DNA of 64,000 nucleotides from Methylobacterium sp. Leaf123 (lineage in GTDB: Bacteria > Pseudomonadota > Alphaproteobacteria > Rhizobiales > Beijerinckiaceae), in contig NZ_LMNS01000003.1 in assembly GCF_001423405.1 (NCBI RefSeq), positions 79,668 through 143,667 on the forward strand, read 5' to 3'. The position numbers were made by a program, and so were the translations under genes. The notes under the pieces were generated by a model. The model had not been told where the DNA came from, did not search any database, and saw only the letters and a list, made by a program, of their open reading frames with translations. Shown piece by piece: positions 24,588-36,159 of this stretch (its first letter is position 1; every line of letters begins with the position of its first letter).

Positions 24588-26219
24588 TCAGCCCTGCTGG
24601 CTTGCCGGCTTGAGGATGACGCCTTCATCGGGGCCGAGCCGGACATGAGCGTCGGCCCTGTCGCCCGCCCGTCCCGGAAAGGTCGAGAGCAGGATCGTCC
24701 AGCCCCCATCCTCCAAGGGGATTACCCGTTCCAGGCTGCCGAAATTGAGCAGGATGCGTAAAACATCGTCACCCGAGACGCGCTCGAAGGCAAAGACTTC
24801 GGTGGCGTGATCCGGCGAGAGCGGGAGGCTGCGCCAATCGCCGATCGACAGGGCCGGATGGTCGCGGCGCAGGGACAGGAGTCGACGGTAAAGGGTCAGG
24901 ATCGAGCGGGCATCGTCGCGCATCTCCTCGACGTTGCGCTGCGCCGCATCCGGGCTGAGCGGCAGCCACGGCGTACCGGTGGTGAAGCCCGCATGCGGCG
25001 CGTCTTCCCACTGCATCGGCGTGCGCTCGGGGTCCCGGCCATGGCCGGGCTCGTTGCGCCCCCACGGGTCCTGTGCCTGCTCCGGCGGCACCGGAACATC
25101 GGCGAGGCCGATCTCGTCGCCGTAATAGAGCGTCGGCGTCCCGCGCAGCGTCAGCAGCAGCATCGCCGCGACGCGGGCCTGCGCCGCGCCGACGCGGGCG
25201 GCGATGCGGGGCTGATCGTGGTTGCCGAGCACCCAGTTCGGCCAGCCGCCCTCGGGCAGAGCGGCTTCGTACTCTGCCACCAGGGCCGCCACCGCGTCGG
25301 CGCGCCACGGCGTCTGGATGAGCTGGAAGTTGAAGGGCAGGTCGGCCCCGGTCAGGCCGGGCCCGTAATAGGCCACCAGCCGCTCGATCGGCAGGTAGAT
25401 CTCGCCGATCAGCACCCGCTCGCCGTACTCGCGCAGGACCGCGCGCATCCCGGCGATGACGTCGAGCACCTCCGGGCGGTCGCAGGAAAAGACCTGCTGG
25501 AAGCGGTTGATCCCGGCCTGATGCGGCTGAAAATCGGGGTTGTGCGGATTGTCGCGAAATCCCTCGTCCTTGATCAGGTGCCAGATCACATCGACGCGGA
25601 AGCCGTCCACGCCGCGCGCCAGCCAGAAGCGCAGGGCGTCATGCATCGCGGCCCGCACGTCGGGGTTGCGCCAGTTCAGGTCCGGCTGCTCGGGCAGGAA
25701 GGCGTGGTAATAGTACTGGCCGGTGGCCGGATCACGGGTCCAGGCCGGGCCGCCGAAATTCGAGAGCCAGTTGTTGGGCGGTCCGCCGTCGGGGGCCGGA
25801 TCGCGCCAGATGTACCAGTCGCGCTTGTCCGCCTCGCGGCTCGCCCGGCTCTCGGCGAACCACGGATGCGCGATCGAGCTGTGGTTGGGCACGAAGTCGA
25901 GGATCACCCGCAGCTTGCGCCGATGCGCCTCGGCGATCAGCGCGTCGAAATCCGCCAGCGTGCCGAACAGCGGATCGACTGCACAATAATCGGCCACGTC
26001 GTAGCCGAAATCGGCCATCGGCGAGCGGTAGAACGGCGAGATCCACACGGCATCGACGCCGAGCCATGCGAGGTAGTCCAGCCTTGCCGTGATCCCCCGA
26101 AGATCGCCGACGCCATCGCCGTCCGTGTCCTGGAACGAGCGGGGATAGACCTGATAGACTGTCCCGCTCTGCCACCAAGCCGCTTCGGAGCCGTTCGTCC
26201 CAGATACCGGACCGCCCAT
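24588..26219 (-). CDS. GH13 alpha-glucosidase (oligo-1,6-glucosidase type)
   Basis: Intracellular alpha-amylase family enzyme of 543 residues. Catalytic residues are visible: nucleophile Asp210 (GFRVDVIW), acid/base Glu273 (LIGEIYLP) and Asp335 (LGNHDQPR), with DFVPNHSS (region I) at about 109-116. The N-terminal WWQSGTVYQVYPRSFQDTDGDGVGDL is the signature of the GH13 oligosaccharide-hydrolysing subfamilies. No signal peptide is seen, so it acts in the cytoplasm on short alpha-glucans, such as those left by GlgP. The start at 26219 has GGGAGG upstream. It may alternatively use trehalose or maltose; the sequence does not settle that. Confidence 0.9.
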   Translation of the reverse strand: MGGPVSGTNGSEAAWWQSGTVYQVYPRSFQDTDGDGVGDLRGITARLDYLAWLGVDAVWISPFYRSPMADFGYDVADYCAVDPLFGTLADFDALIAEAHRRKLRVILDFVPNHSSIAHPWFAESRASREADKRDWYIWRDPAPDGGPPNNWLSNFGGPAWTRDPATGQYYYHAFLPEQPDLNWRNPDVRAAMHDALRFWLARGVDGFRVDVIWHLIKDEGFRDNPHNPDFQPHQAGINRFQQVFSCDRPEVLDVIAGMRAVLREYGERVLIGEIYLPIERLVAYYGPGLTGADLPFNFQLIQTPWRADAVAALVAEYEAALPEGGWPNWVLGNHDQPRIAARVGAAQARVAAMLLLTLRGTPTLYYGDEIGLADVPVPPEQAQDPWGRNEPGHGRDPERTPMQWEDAPHAGFTTGTPWLPLSPDAAQRNVEEMRDDARSILTLYRRLLSLRRDHPALSIGDWRSLPLSPDHATEVFAFERVSGDDVLRILLNFGSLERVIPLEDGGWTILLSTFPGRAGDRADAHVRLGPDEGVILKPASQQG

Positions 26220-26547
26220 CGGACCTCCCGCGATGTTGCCATCGACGCCGTGCGCATCGTCCCAGAGTGGGGTAGGGCCGTTCAGCAAGCCTTCAAGCGG
26301 CAGGCGTCATCTCTCGTGCGAGGCGCCGGCCGATGCGTCGGCAATGTGTCTACAGTGACACAGTCCTGCGGGCACACGACTTGCGAATGATAAGTTTGCA
26401 CGCATGTGTCTCGACAAGTCCGGCGGCCGGCAACACCATGGCGGCACAGGGCGACAGACCACGTCGCGGATCATCGTGCCGTCGCAAGAAGCGGCCAGAC
26501 TCCGCGTCCAACCGACATCCTCGGCTGTAACGAAGGGGGATACCCAG

Positions 26548-29082
<2,535 letters not shown>

Positions 29083-29105
29083 GCGCGGCCACCGGTTAAA
29101 TCGAG

Positions 29106-29142
29106 AAAGGGGCAGGACGGGTGATCCGTCCTGCCCCTTTTC
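29106..29142 (+). terminator. Terminator after glgP
   Basis: A 15-bp perfect stem (29106-29120 with 29126-29140) and 5-base loop, with a T-rich end, beginning 24 bases after the glgP stop. Confidence 0.92.
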
Positions 29143-29209
29143 ATTTGACCGAGAAGGGCAGCGCCCAATCGGTGAATGCGCTGTCCGAACAGGTTCGTCC
29201 GAACCAATG

Positions 29210-29316
29210 CCCTCATCCTGAGGCGCACGCCTCAGCGGGCCTCGAAGGATCCTCCAGGGCCCGCGCGGCTTCTGGAAGATCCTTCGAGGCCGCTTCGCGG
29301 CGCTTCAGGATGAGGG
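29210..29316. repeat. Interspersed palindromic repeat, copy 1
   Basis: A 107-base element bounded by CCCTCATCCTGAG and its inverted partner TTCAGGATGAGGG, with an inner inverted pair CTCGAAGGATC/GATCCTTCGAG. It sits downstream of glgP. A second copy with the same outer ends and the same inner CTCGAAGGAT block is at 61721-61830, also directly behind a plus-strand gene. Confidence 0.85.
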
Positions 29317-29347
29317 AGGTGGACCGGAGAACCGATTGGAAGGAAGC

Positions 29348-30289
29348 CTATGCCCCCGGTTCGAGCGGGATCGGGTAAAACCGCGCGCCTGCTGCCGCGG
29401 CCAGGACTTCCACGGCGCCGAGGGTCGAGGGGCAGCCGGAGGCGTGCACCACGTCGGTGGTCCGCAGGCTCGGGATATGGGCGGTGAGCGGGCCGGGGCG
29501 CACGTCGGGCCCCCGCTGGCGATGGCGGTCGGCGGCGAGCGTGATGCGGGTGACGCCAGTGGCGCGCAGCCATTCGAGCGAGGGACGCATGTAGAGGTCG
29601 AGGGGATCGCGCGCGCCGACCACGAGGCAGATCTCGCGGGCCGGCTCGATGTAGCGCGCGGCGCGGGCAATCGCCCAGATGCCGGCGAACCCCGTCTCCG
29701 CCGCCACCAGCACGAGACGGCCGCCGCCGGGCCGGTAGGTGCCGTTGCCGACGGGACCCTTCACCTTCACCGCGCGGCCGGGCTCGACCGGGCAGCCGAA
29801 CAGGGCCGTGAGATCCTCCGCGCACTCGCCGCGGAGATGAAAGACGAGTTCGTTCAATTCCGCCCCGCCCTCGACGCCGAGCGTCGGCGTGAGCGTGACC
29901 GGGCGCCCGCCTTCGAGCGTGACGACGACTTGGTCGCCTGGCTCGAAGGGAAGTCTCCGCTCCAGGGTGGCGACCACCTGCAGGACCCGCGGGGCCAGCG
30001 CCGTGATGGCGTCGATGCTGCCGGTGCGGCGCGCGGCCGTGCGGACCGGCGTCTTGACCGGCCGGATCGTCGCGTCCGGATCGGGCGCGGACAGCGTCAC
30101 CGCCTCCGCCCGCCGCGCCCGAACGGGCAGCCGCCGTGAGGCCGGGCCGGGGCCCTGGCCGAGCAGCCCGTTCATCGGGCCGATCATGCCATCCGCCAGC
30201 GCGGTTTCCAGGGAGGTGTCGCCGGGGGAGACCCGCAGGGGCTGGCCGTTGACGACAAGCGAACAACGGGCGCTCGTGGGAGCACGCAT
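29348..30289 (-). CDS. Ferredoxin-reductase-like protein with degenerate cofactor motifs
   Basis: 313-residue protein whose layout follows plant-type ferredoxin-NAD(P)H reductases with an N-terminal 2Fe-2S domain. The N-terminal part (CSLVVNGQPLRVSPGDTSLETALADG) keeps the ferredoxin fold but lacks the four-cysteine cluster motif. The flavin domain follows (PFEPGDQVVVTL), without a clear RxYS. The nucleotide part has VAAETGFAGIWAIARAA where reductases have GTGIAP, and HASGCPSTLGAVEVLAAA where they have the CGPPxM motif. It may therefore be a flavin- or NAD-binding protein that lost its iron-sulfur centre, or a non-enzyme relative. Standing alone on the minus strand; the start at 30289 is the best-placed ATG. 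Confidence 0.6.
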   Translation of the reverse strand: MRAPTSARCSLVVNGQPLRVSPGDTSLETALADGMIGPMNGLLGQGPGPASRRLPVRARRAEAVTLSAPDPDATIRPVKTPVRTAARRTGSIDAITALAPRVLQVVATLERRLPFEPGDQVVVTLEGGRPVTLTPTLGVEGGAELNELVFHLRGECAEDLTALFGCPVEPGRAVKVKGPVGNGTYRPGGGRLVLVAAETGFAGIWAIARAARYIEPAREICLVVGARDPLDLYMRPSLEWLRATGVTRITLAADRHRQRGPDVRPGPLTAHIPSLRTTDVVHASGCPSTLGAVEVLAAAAGARFYPIPLEPGA

Positions 30290-30325
30290 GGCGGCAACCC
30301 GCTCCGATCGGATGAGAGGTGTCTT

Positions 30326-30430
30326 AGAGCGCATTCCAACGAAGTGGTCACCGGTTCGTCGGAAAAATGCGCGTCAAACAATGAGCTAGAGACGCCGACC
30401 TGATGCAGTCAGGTCGGGTACGGCTCTAGA
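30326..30430. repeat. AGAGC-type interspersed element, copy 1
   Basis: Begins AGAGCGCATTCC. The GCGCATT at 30329-30335 pairs with AATGCGC at 30366-30372, and a second hairpin has a perfect 9-bp stem (30395-30403 with 30409-30417). Between them is CAAACAATGAGCTAGAG. The structure matches a short interspersed family that I know from Rhizobiales intergenic regions (AGAGC...CGGTT...CAAACAA). The second hairpin lies 18 bases beyond the stop of the 30435-30863 gene, so it may also end that transcript. Confidence 0.7.
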
Positions 30431-30434
30431 GGGA

Positions 30435-30863
30435 TCAGAGCGGATTGTGGATCAGGCGCTCGACCAGCGCGGCCCAGCGCGCACGGACGGCCCGCGCCTC
30501 TTCGCTCAGCGTTTCCGCGTCCGCGAGGCCGAGGCTGGTCCGAAGGGCCTCGCTCTCCCGGCGCTCGGCGGCGAGGGCGGCCTTCATCATCGCCACTTCC
30601 AGGCGCAGGCGGGCGAGATCCGCTTCACCCGCATCCGCTTCGGGCTCGACGGACAGGGGGGCGGAGATGTCCGTCGCCGCATCGACCGCGATCGGCGCCA
30701 CGGCGTCTGCCGGAGCCTGCGTCACCGGTTCGGCCGCAACCTCGGCAACGACCGCCCGCGGCTGCACCGCGGCGGCGAGATGCGCGTGGATGGGCCGCGT
30801 CATCAGGCGCCGCATTGCGCTGCCAGAGGGGGCCGGGCTCCTGCGTCTCGTCGCCTCGATCAT
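30435..30863 (-). CDS. Small alanine-rich protein with a C-terminal coiled-coil
   Basis: 142-residue protein, not recognised. After a basic N-terminus (TRRRSPAP) there is a long Ala/Val/Pro-rich stretch (about residues 28-75) that looks disordered. Residues about 80-125 are a heptad-like helical segment (LARLRLEVAMMKAALAAERRESEALRTSLGLADAE), likely a coiled coil. No signal peptide or membrane helix is apparent. Codon use is that of the host. It stands alone between the FNR-like gene and the GGDEF/EAL gene, all on the minus strand, with hairpins behind it. Confidence 0.6.
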   Translation of the reverse strand: MIEATRRRSPAPSGSAMRRLMTRPIHAHLAAAVQPRAVVAEVAAEPVTQAPADAVAPIAVDAATDISAPLSVEPEADAGEADLARLRLEVAMMKAALAAERRESEALRTSLGLADAETLSEEARAVRARWAALVERLIHNPL

Positions 30864-30984
30864 CGTCCATCCTCAGGCCGCCGGGCCCGCCGAAGAGGCG
30901 TCCCGGATCACTCGGATGGACCTTCCCGCAACATGGTTAAGGGAGGTTTAAACAGAAGCGCGAGACCCGCGCGTCATCGCGGGA

Positions 30985-33915
30985 TCAGGCGGCTTCGGGC
31001 GCGGCGCCGACGAGCTGGCGGGCCTGGAGCACGGTCATCGGCTCGCCGAAGGCCGCCCCTTGCGCGTAATCGCAGCCGAATTCCTGCAACACCTGCGCAT
31101 CCTCCTCCGACTCGGCGCCCTCGGCGATGGTGGCCAGACCGAGTTCCTGGCCCATCCGCAGGACCGAGCGCAGCATGGCGGTGCGGCCCTGGCCCATCTG
31201 GCGCACGAAGCTCTGGTCGATCTTGATCGTGTCGAAGGGGAAGCGCTGGAGATAGGAGATCGCCGAATAGCCGGTGCCGAAATCGTCGAGAACGAGCCCG
31301 GCGCCGAGATCGTGGATGCGGGTGAGCATCTGCGCAGCGTATTCCGGGTTCTCCATCACCAACCCCTCGGCCATCTCCAGCTTGAGCGAGCCGGGCAGCA
31401 CGCCGGTGCGGGCGATCACCGTCTTCACGTCGTGCAGGAGATCGTGGCGCAGGAGCTGGCGCGAGGAGACGTTGACCGAGGCGAAGATCGGCGGCTCGAC
31501 GTCGAGCGAGCGCTGCCACGCGGCGAGTTCGAGCGCCGTACGTTCGATGGCGAAATTGCCGAGCGGGACGATGACGCCGGTCTCTTCCGCCACCGGCAGG
31601 AAGGTCGAGGGCGGGATGCGCCCGAGCTTCGGATGGTCCCAGCGCAGCAGCGTCTCGAAGCCGGCCACCGTGCGGTCTTCGAGCCGAACGATCGGCTGGA
31701 ACAGCACCTTGATCTCGTTGCGCTCCAGCGCCTTGCGCAGATCCGCCTCCAGCATCAGCCGGTCGGAGCGCTCGAGACGCATATTGGCGCGGAACACCTC
31801 GATTCGGTCGCCGCCGCCGCGCTTGGCCTGGATCATCGCCATTTCGGCGTTCTTGAACACCTCTTCGCGTCGCGTTTGCCCGCTGCCCTGGTTGCCCGTG
31901 CCTTGCGTCGCCTCGTGCAGGGCGATGCCGATGGAGACGGTGAGGAACACCTCGCGGTCGGCATAGGTGACCGGAGTGGCGATGGCGCGCCGGATCATCT
32001 CGGCAAACGAGAGGATGCGGTCGGGCTCGCGCTCGGAGAGCAGGATCACTGCGAACTCGTCGCCTGCGACCCGCGCCAGCGTGTCCTGTGGCCGCAGCAG
32101 CCGCCCGAGCCGGCGCGAGAGCGTCAGCAGGATCGAGTCGCCCGCCGAGAGGCCGATGGCGTCGTTGATCGCCTTGAACCGATCGATGTCGAGGGCGATC
32201 ACCGCGGGCTTGAGGCGCGGGTCCTGGCTCGCCAGAGCCAGCGCGGCCTCCAGCCGGTCGTGGAACAGCTCGCGGTTGGGCAGGCCGGTGAGGCTGTCAT
32301 GCACGGCGTCGTGCAGCAGACGCTCCTCGGCGGTCTTGGCCTCGGTCACGTCGCTGATGGTGCCGACGATGCGGATCACCTCGCCATCAGTGCCGATCAC
32401 CGGCCGCGCCTTCAGCCGGTACCACGCATAGGGGCCGTCGGCCGAGCGGAGGCGGAAATCGTGGGTGATGCGCCCGCGCCGCTCCTCGATCACCGTGTCG
32501 AGGGCGGCCGAATAGCGCTCCACGTCGAAGGGATGGAGCAGGCCGAGCCAGTTCGCCGCCGGGCCCTCCAGAGTGCCGCGCTTGAGCCCGAGCTGCGCCT
32601 CGATCTCGGGGCCGGCGAAGACGCGGTCGCCGGGCACGTCCCAGTCGAACACGATGTCGCCCGCGCCCGTCAGCGCCAGCGCCCGGCGCTCGGTGTCCGA
32701 GACGAGGCTGTGGCTGAGGCCGCCGCCGGCGAAGGCGTGCTGCATCACCGTGAAGCCGATCAGCATGACGATGAGCACGAGGCCGCCGATGAGGGCCGGC
32801 TGGACGAGGTCGGAGCCGATCTGCCCGGTGATGGCAAAGCCCGCCGCCACCACCCAGACCAGCAGCAGCAGCCAGGTCGGCACCAGCAGGATGGCCCGGT
32901 CGTAGCCGTTATGGACGGCGAGATAGAGGATCAGCAGTAGCCCGACGCCCGCCACCGCGGCGATAGAGATGCGCGCCACGCCCGCCGCCACCGGCGGGTC
33001 GAACACCGCGAGCGCCACAAGGCCGGCGAGGAAGGTGAGCCAGAAGAAGGCGACGTGGCTGTAGCGCACGTGCCAGCGCGACAGGTTCAGGTAGGCGAAC
33101 AGGAACACGAGCAGGGTCGCGCCGAGCACGGCCTCGGCCGAGGCGCGGTAAATCCGCTCGGCGAGTTCGGTGACGGGAAACACCCGCTGCAGGAAGCCGA
33201 AATCGATGCAGGCATAGGCCAGCACCGCCCAGGAGAGCGCGGCGGCGGCAGGAAAGATGATCGCGCCCTTCACCACGAAGATGATGGTGAGGAACAGAGC
33301 GAGCAGCCCGGCAATGCCGATGATGATGCCCTTGTAGAGCGTCAGCCCCGAGGTCTTCTTGCGGTAGGCGTCCTGATCCCAGAGGTAGACCTGCGGGATG
33401 TTCGGGCCCTTCAGCTCGGCGACGTAGGTCACCGTGGTGCCGGGATCGATGGTGATCAGGAACTGGTCGGCGTCGAGACTCTCGTCGCGCTCGGGCCGGA
33501 TGCCCTCGCTCGCGGTGATCGCGGCGATGCGCGAGCCGCCGAGATCGGGCCAGATCACCCCGGAGCCGACGAGGCGGAAATGCGGGGCGACCAGCAGGCG
33601 GTCGATCTGCTCGTCGGTGTCGTTGGTGAGCGCGAACACCATCCAGTCCGGCCGCGCGCCCGCCTCGCGCGCCTTGACCGCGATGCGCCGCACGATGCCG
33701 TCCTTGCCCGGGGCGGTGGAGATCTGGATCAGGTCGCCGTCCGAGCGGTAGCGCTCGATCGTCGGCGTCAGGTCGATGGCGGGCGCGTCGAGGGTGACGC
33801 GCACGGCCTCGACCGCGTAGGCGGGGGCGGCTGTCCCGAGGAGGCAGGCGAGGGAGCCCGCCACGGCCGTCAGGATCGCGAGGGCCAGGGCAAGGGCCAG
33901 TGAAAGCGTGCGCAA
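30985..33915 (-). CDS. 7-helix sensor with PAS, GGDEF and EAL domains
   Basis: Predicted c-di-GMP signalling protein of about 976 residues. A signal peptide (LSLALALALAILTAVAGSLACLLGTAAPAYA) leads to a periplasmic region of about 130 residues (7TMR-DISM type: VRVTLDAPAIDLTPTIERYRSDGDLIQIS). Seven hydrophobic helices span about residues 165-375. A PAS domain follows (about 395-500), then GGDEF with the site AGDEF (RVAGDEFAVILL), an active-like variant, then EAL with ETLLRW where EAL is usual, plus DDFGTGYS and KIDQSFV. It may be a bifunctional cyclase/phosphodiesterase. The start codon is uncertain: TTG at 33915 yields a proper signal peptide; no strong ribosome site was found. Confidence 0.85.
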   Translation of the reverse strand: MRTLSLALALALAILTAVAGSLACLLGTAAPAYAVEAVRVTLDAPAIDLTPTIERYRSDGDLIQISTAPGKDGIVRRIAVKAREAGARPDWMVFALTNDTDEQIDRLLVAPHFRLVGSGVIWPDLGGSRIAAITASEGIRPERDESLDADQFLITIDPGTTVTYVAELKGPNIPQVYLWDQDAYRKKTSGLTLYKGIIIGIAGLLALFLTIIFVVKGAIIFPAAAALSWAVLAYACIDFGFLQRVFPVTELAERIYRASAEAVLGATLLVFLFAYLNLSRWHVRYSHVAFFWLTFLAGLVALAVFDPPVAAGVARISIAAVAGVGLLLILYLAVHNGYDRAILLVPTWLLLLVWVVAAGFAITGQIGSDLVQPALIGGLVLIVMLIGFTVMQHAFAGGGLSHSLVSDTERRALALTGAGDIVFDWDVPGDRVFAGPEIEAQLGLKRGTLEGPAANWLGLLHPFDVERYSAALDTVIEERRGRITHDFRLRSADGPYAWYRLKARPVIGTDGEVIRIVGTISDVTEAKTAEERLLHDAVHDSLTGLPNRELFHDRLEAALALASQDPRLKPAVIALDIDRFKAINDAIGLSAGDSILLTLSRRLGRLLRPQDTLARVAGDEFAVILLSEREPDRILSFAEMIRRAIATPVTYADREVFLTVSIGIALHEATQGTGNQGSGQTRREEVFKNAEMAMIQAKRGGGDRIEVFRANMRLERSDRLMLEADLRKALERNEIKVLFQPIVRLEDRTVAGFETLLRWDHPKLGRIPPSTFLPVAEETGVIVPLGNFAIERTALELAAWQRSLDVEPPIFASVNVSSRQLLRHDLLHDVKTVIARTGVLPGSLKLEMAEGLVMENPEYAAQMLTRIHDLGAGLVLDDFGTGYSAISYLQRFPFDTIKIDQSFVRQMGQGRTAMLRSVLRMGQELGLATIAEGAESEEDAQVLQEFGCDYAQGAAFGEPMTVLQARQLVGAAPEAA

Positions 33916-34215
33916 CGGGCGATTCTTGACAACCGGCTTCAGCGGTGGGGGCGTGCGGCCAAGTCGTATCGGCGGCTCCCCGCCCCGGCAAGGCAAGCCG
34001 GCCGGGACGCGCGGCCCGCCCACCGCTCTTTCGGCGGACCACGGGAGGCGGATCGCGTGGCTTTGCGGCCAAAACAAGTTGGGATCGGTTGCCGTGGTCT
34101 CGCTTGGGCTGGGGCAGGCGGGTAGAGCGGGCGAGATGCGAATGATCGGACCACGCCGCCTTGAAACCCTCGTCCGTCCAAGCGGGAGGGCAGCCGCGCC
34201 CCGTGTTGCGATCCG

Positions 34216-35223
34216 ATGATCCTCGCCCCGCTCTTCGTCGTGCCGCTGGCGGCGCTCCTCTCCGCCGGGCTCATCGTGCTGCTGAAGCCGCTCTTGCAGC
34301 GCTATGCCCTCGCGCGGCCCAATGCCCGCTCCAGCCATCGGGTGCCGACGCCCCAGGGCGGCGGGATCGCCATCATTGCCGCCGCGCTGATCACCGTGGC
34401 CGTCCTGGCCATGCCGGCCGGGATTGCGCTCGGGGGCGTCGAGCTGCTGGTGCTGGCGCTCTCGGTGATCGCCCTCGCCGTGGTCGGCGCCGTCGACGAC
34501 ATCCGGCCCTTGCCGGCCTCGCTCCGGCTGGTGATCCAGGCCGGCGCGGTCGCCGCCGTCGTGCTCACCGCCGAGGGACGCCTGCTGCCGGACGCCCCGC
34601 TCTGGCTGGAGCGGGCCTTCGCGATCCTCGCCGGGCTCTGGTTCGTGAACCTCGTCAACTTCATGGACGGGCTCGACTGGATGACGCTGGCCGAGTTCGT
34701 GCCGCCCCTCGCCTTCCTGTTCGCCCTCGGCCTCGCGGGCCGCACCGCGCCCGAGCCGACGCTGGTCGCCGGCGCGCTGCTCGGGGGGCTTCTCGGCTTT
34801 GCGCCGTTCAACCGGCCGGTGGCGCGGCTGTTCATGGGGGATGTCGGCTCGCTGCCGGTCGGGCTGATCGTGGCGTGGCTGCTGTTTCGCCTCGCCGGGG
34901 AGGGGAGTTTGGCCGCCGCTCTGATCCTGCCGCTCTATCCCATCGCCGACGCGACGCTCACCCTGCTGTGGCGCCTGCGGCGGGGTGAGGCCGTCTGGCA
35001 GGCCCATCGCAGCCACTATTATCAGGTTGCCACCGTCAACGGGTTCTCCGTGACGGAGACCGTCGGCTCGGTCTTCGCCGTGCAAGCGGCACTGGCGGGG
35101 CTGGCGGGCGTGACCTTGCTTTGGCCGTTTCCGGCCGTCACGCTTGCCTGTCTCGTCCTTGCGGCGGGGCTCGTCGGGTGGCTGCTGCGCCGGTTCGCGA
35201 CGCCGCGGACCGCCAGCGCGTGA
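34216..35223 (+). CDS. WbpL/WecA-type undecaprenyl-phosphate sugar-1-phosphate transferase
   Basis: Multi-pass inner-membrane enzyme of 335 residues that starts polysaccharide repeat synthesis by placing an amino-sugar phosphate on undecaprenyl phosphate. Family motifs: RSSHRVPTPQGGGIAI, AVVGAVDDIRPLP (catalytic Asp pair), NLVNFMDGLDWM, FMGDVGSLPVG, and HRSHYYQ near residue 270. About ten helices are visible. It is followed after 12 bases by a WbpV-like reductase, and a WbpM-like dehydratase lies nearby on the other strand, which supports a UDP-QuiNAc- or FucNAc-type donor. The ATG at 34216 gives the standard N-terminus. Confidence 0.9.
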   Translation: MILAPLFVVPLAALLSAGLIVLLKPLLQRYALARPNARSSHRVPTPQGGGIAIIAAALITVAVLAMPAGIALGGVELLVLALSVIALAVVGAVDDIRPLPASLRLVIQAGAVAAVVLTAEGRLLPDAPLWLERAFAILAGLWFVNLVNFMDGLDWMTLAEFVPPLAFLFALGLAGRTAPEPTLVAGALLGGLLGFAPFNRPVARLFMGDVGSLPVGLIVAWLLFRLAGEGSLAAALILPLYPIADATLTLLWRLRRGEAVWQAHRSHYYQVATVNGFSVTETVGSVFAVQAALAGLAGVTLLWPFPAVTLACLVLAAGLVGWLLRRFATPRTASA

Positions 35224-35235
35224 GGGGATGACCGG

Positions 35236-36159
35236 GTGAGCGGAAAGCTGATCGCGCTGACGGGAGCCACCGGCTTCATCGGACGCCACCTGCTGCGGGC
35301 CCTCTCGGAGCGGGGCTACCGGGTGCGCGTGCTGCTGCGCCGGCCGGTCGCGGTGCCGGAGGGCGCCAGCGGCGCCGTCGTCGGCGATCTGGCGCGGCCG
35401 ATGAACATGGCCGCCGCGCTCACCGGGGTCGATGCGGTGGTGCATTCCGCCGGCCTCGCCCACGCGATGTCGGGTGCACCCGAGGACGACTTTCGTAATT
35501 CGAACACCGAGGCGACGCGCAAGCTCGCGGACGCCGCGCAGCGGGCGCGGGTGGGCCGCTTCGTGTTCCTCTCCTCGATCCGGGCACAGGCCGGTTCGAG
35601 CGCCCCGGCGCCCCTCTCCGAGGCGGACGCGCCCGCGCCGACCGATCCTTACGGCCGCTCGAAGCTCGCCGCCGAAGAGGCCCTGGCCGAGACCGGGCTC
35701 GATTGGGTCGCCCTGCGCCCGGTGCTCGTCTACGGCGCCGGCGTGAAGGGCAACATGGCCGCGTTGCTCAAGCTCGCCCGCACGCCCTATCCGCTGCCGC
35801 TCGCAAGCCTGACCGGGCGCCGCTCGCTGGTCTCGGTCGAGAGCCTTGCGGGCGCGGTGGCCACGGCGCTGGAGGCGCCCGGCCCCCTGCGGCGCCCCCT
35901 GGTGGTGGCCGATCCCGACCCGCTGACGCTGCCCGAGATGCTCGCCGCGCTCCGCGCCGGCCTCGGCCGCGGGCCGGGCCTGCTGCCCTGCCCGGTGCCG
36001 CTGATCGGCCTCGCCTGCCGCGCCACCGGCCGCGAGGCCGCCTTCGACCGCCTGTCCGGCTCGCTCGTCGCCCGCGCCGAGGGGCTCGAAGCCCTGGGCT
36101 GGCGGCCGGCGCAAGCGTCGCGGGACGGGCTCGCGGCGCTGGCGCGCGGAGGGGGCTGA
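35236..36159 (+). CDS. WbpV-like NAD-dependent sugar reductase/epimerase
   Basis: 307-residue short-chain dehydrogenase-type sugar enzyme. The Rossmann motif TGATGFIGRHLL (residues 9-20) starts the fold, and the catalytic Tyr139 and Lys143 are in YGRSK, with SSIRAQAGSSA before them. In WbpV-type pathways this enzyme reduces the 4-keto sugar made by a WbpM-type dehydratase. Start is GTG 35236. It lies 12 bases after the WbpL-like gene, so the two are co-transcribed. Whether it makes the D-Quip or D-Fucp configuration cannot be told from the sequence. Confidence 0.85.
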   Translation: MSGKLIALTGATGFIGRHLLRALSERGYRVRVLLRRPVAVPEGASGAVVGDLARPMNMAAALTGVDAVVHSAGLAHAMSGAPEDDFRNSNTEATRKLADAAQRARVGRFVFLSSIRAQAGSSAPAPLSEADAPAPTDPYGRSKLAAEEALAETGLDWVALRPVLVYGAGVKGNMAALLKLARTPYPLPLASLTGRRSLVSVESLAGAVATALEAPGPLRRPLVVADPDPLTLPEMLAALRAGLGRGPGLLPCPVPLIGLACRATGREAAFDRLSGSLVARAEGLEALGWRPAQASRDGLAALARGGG

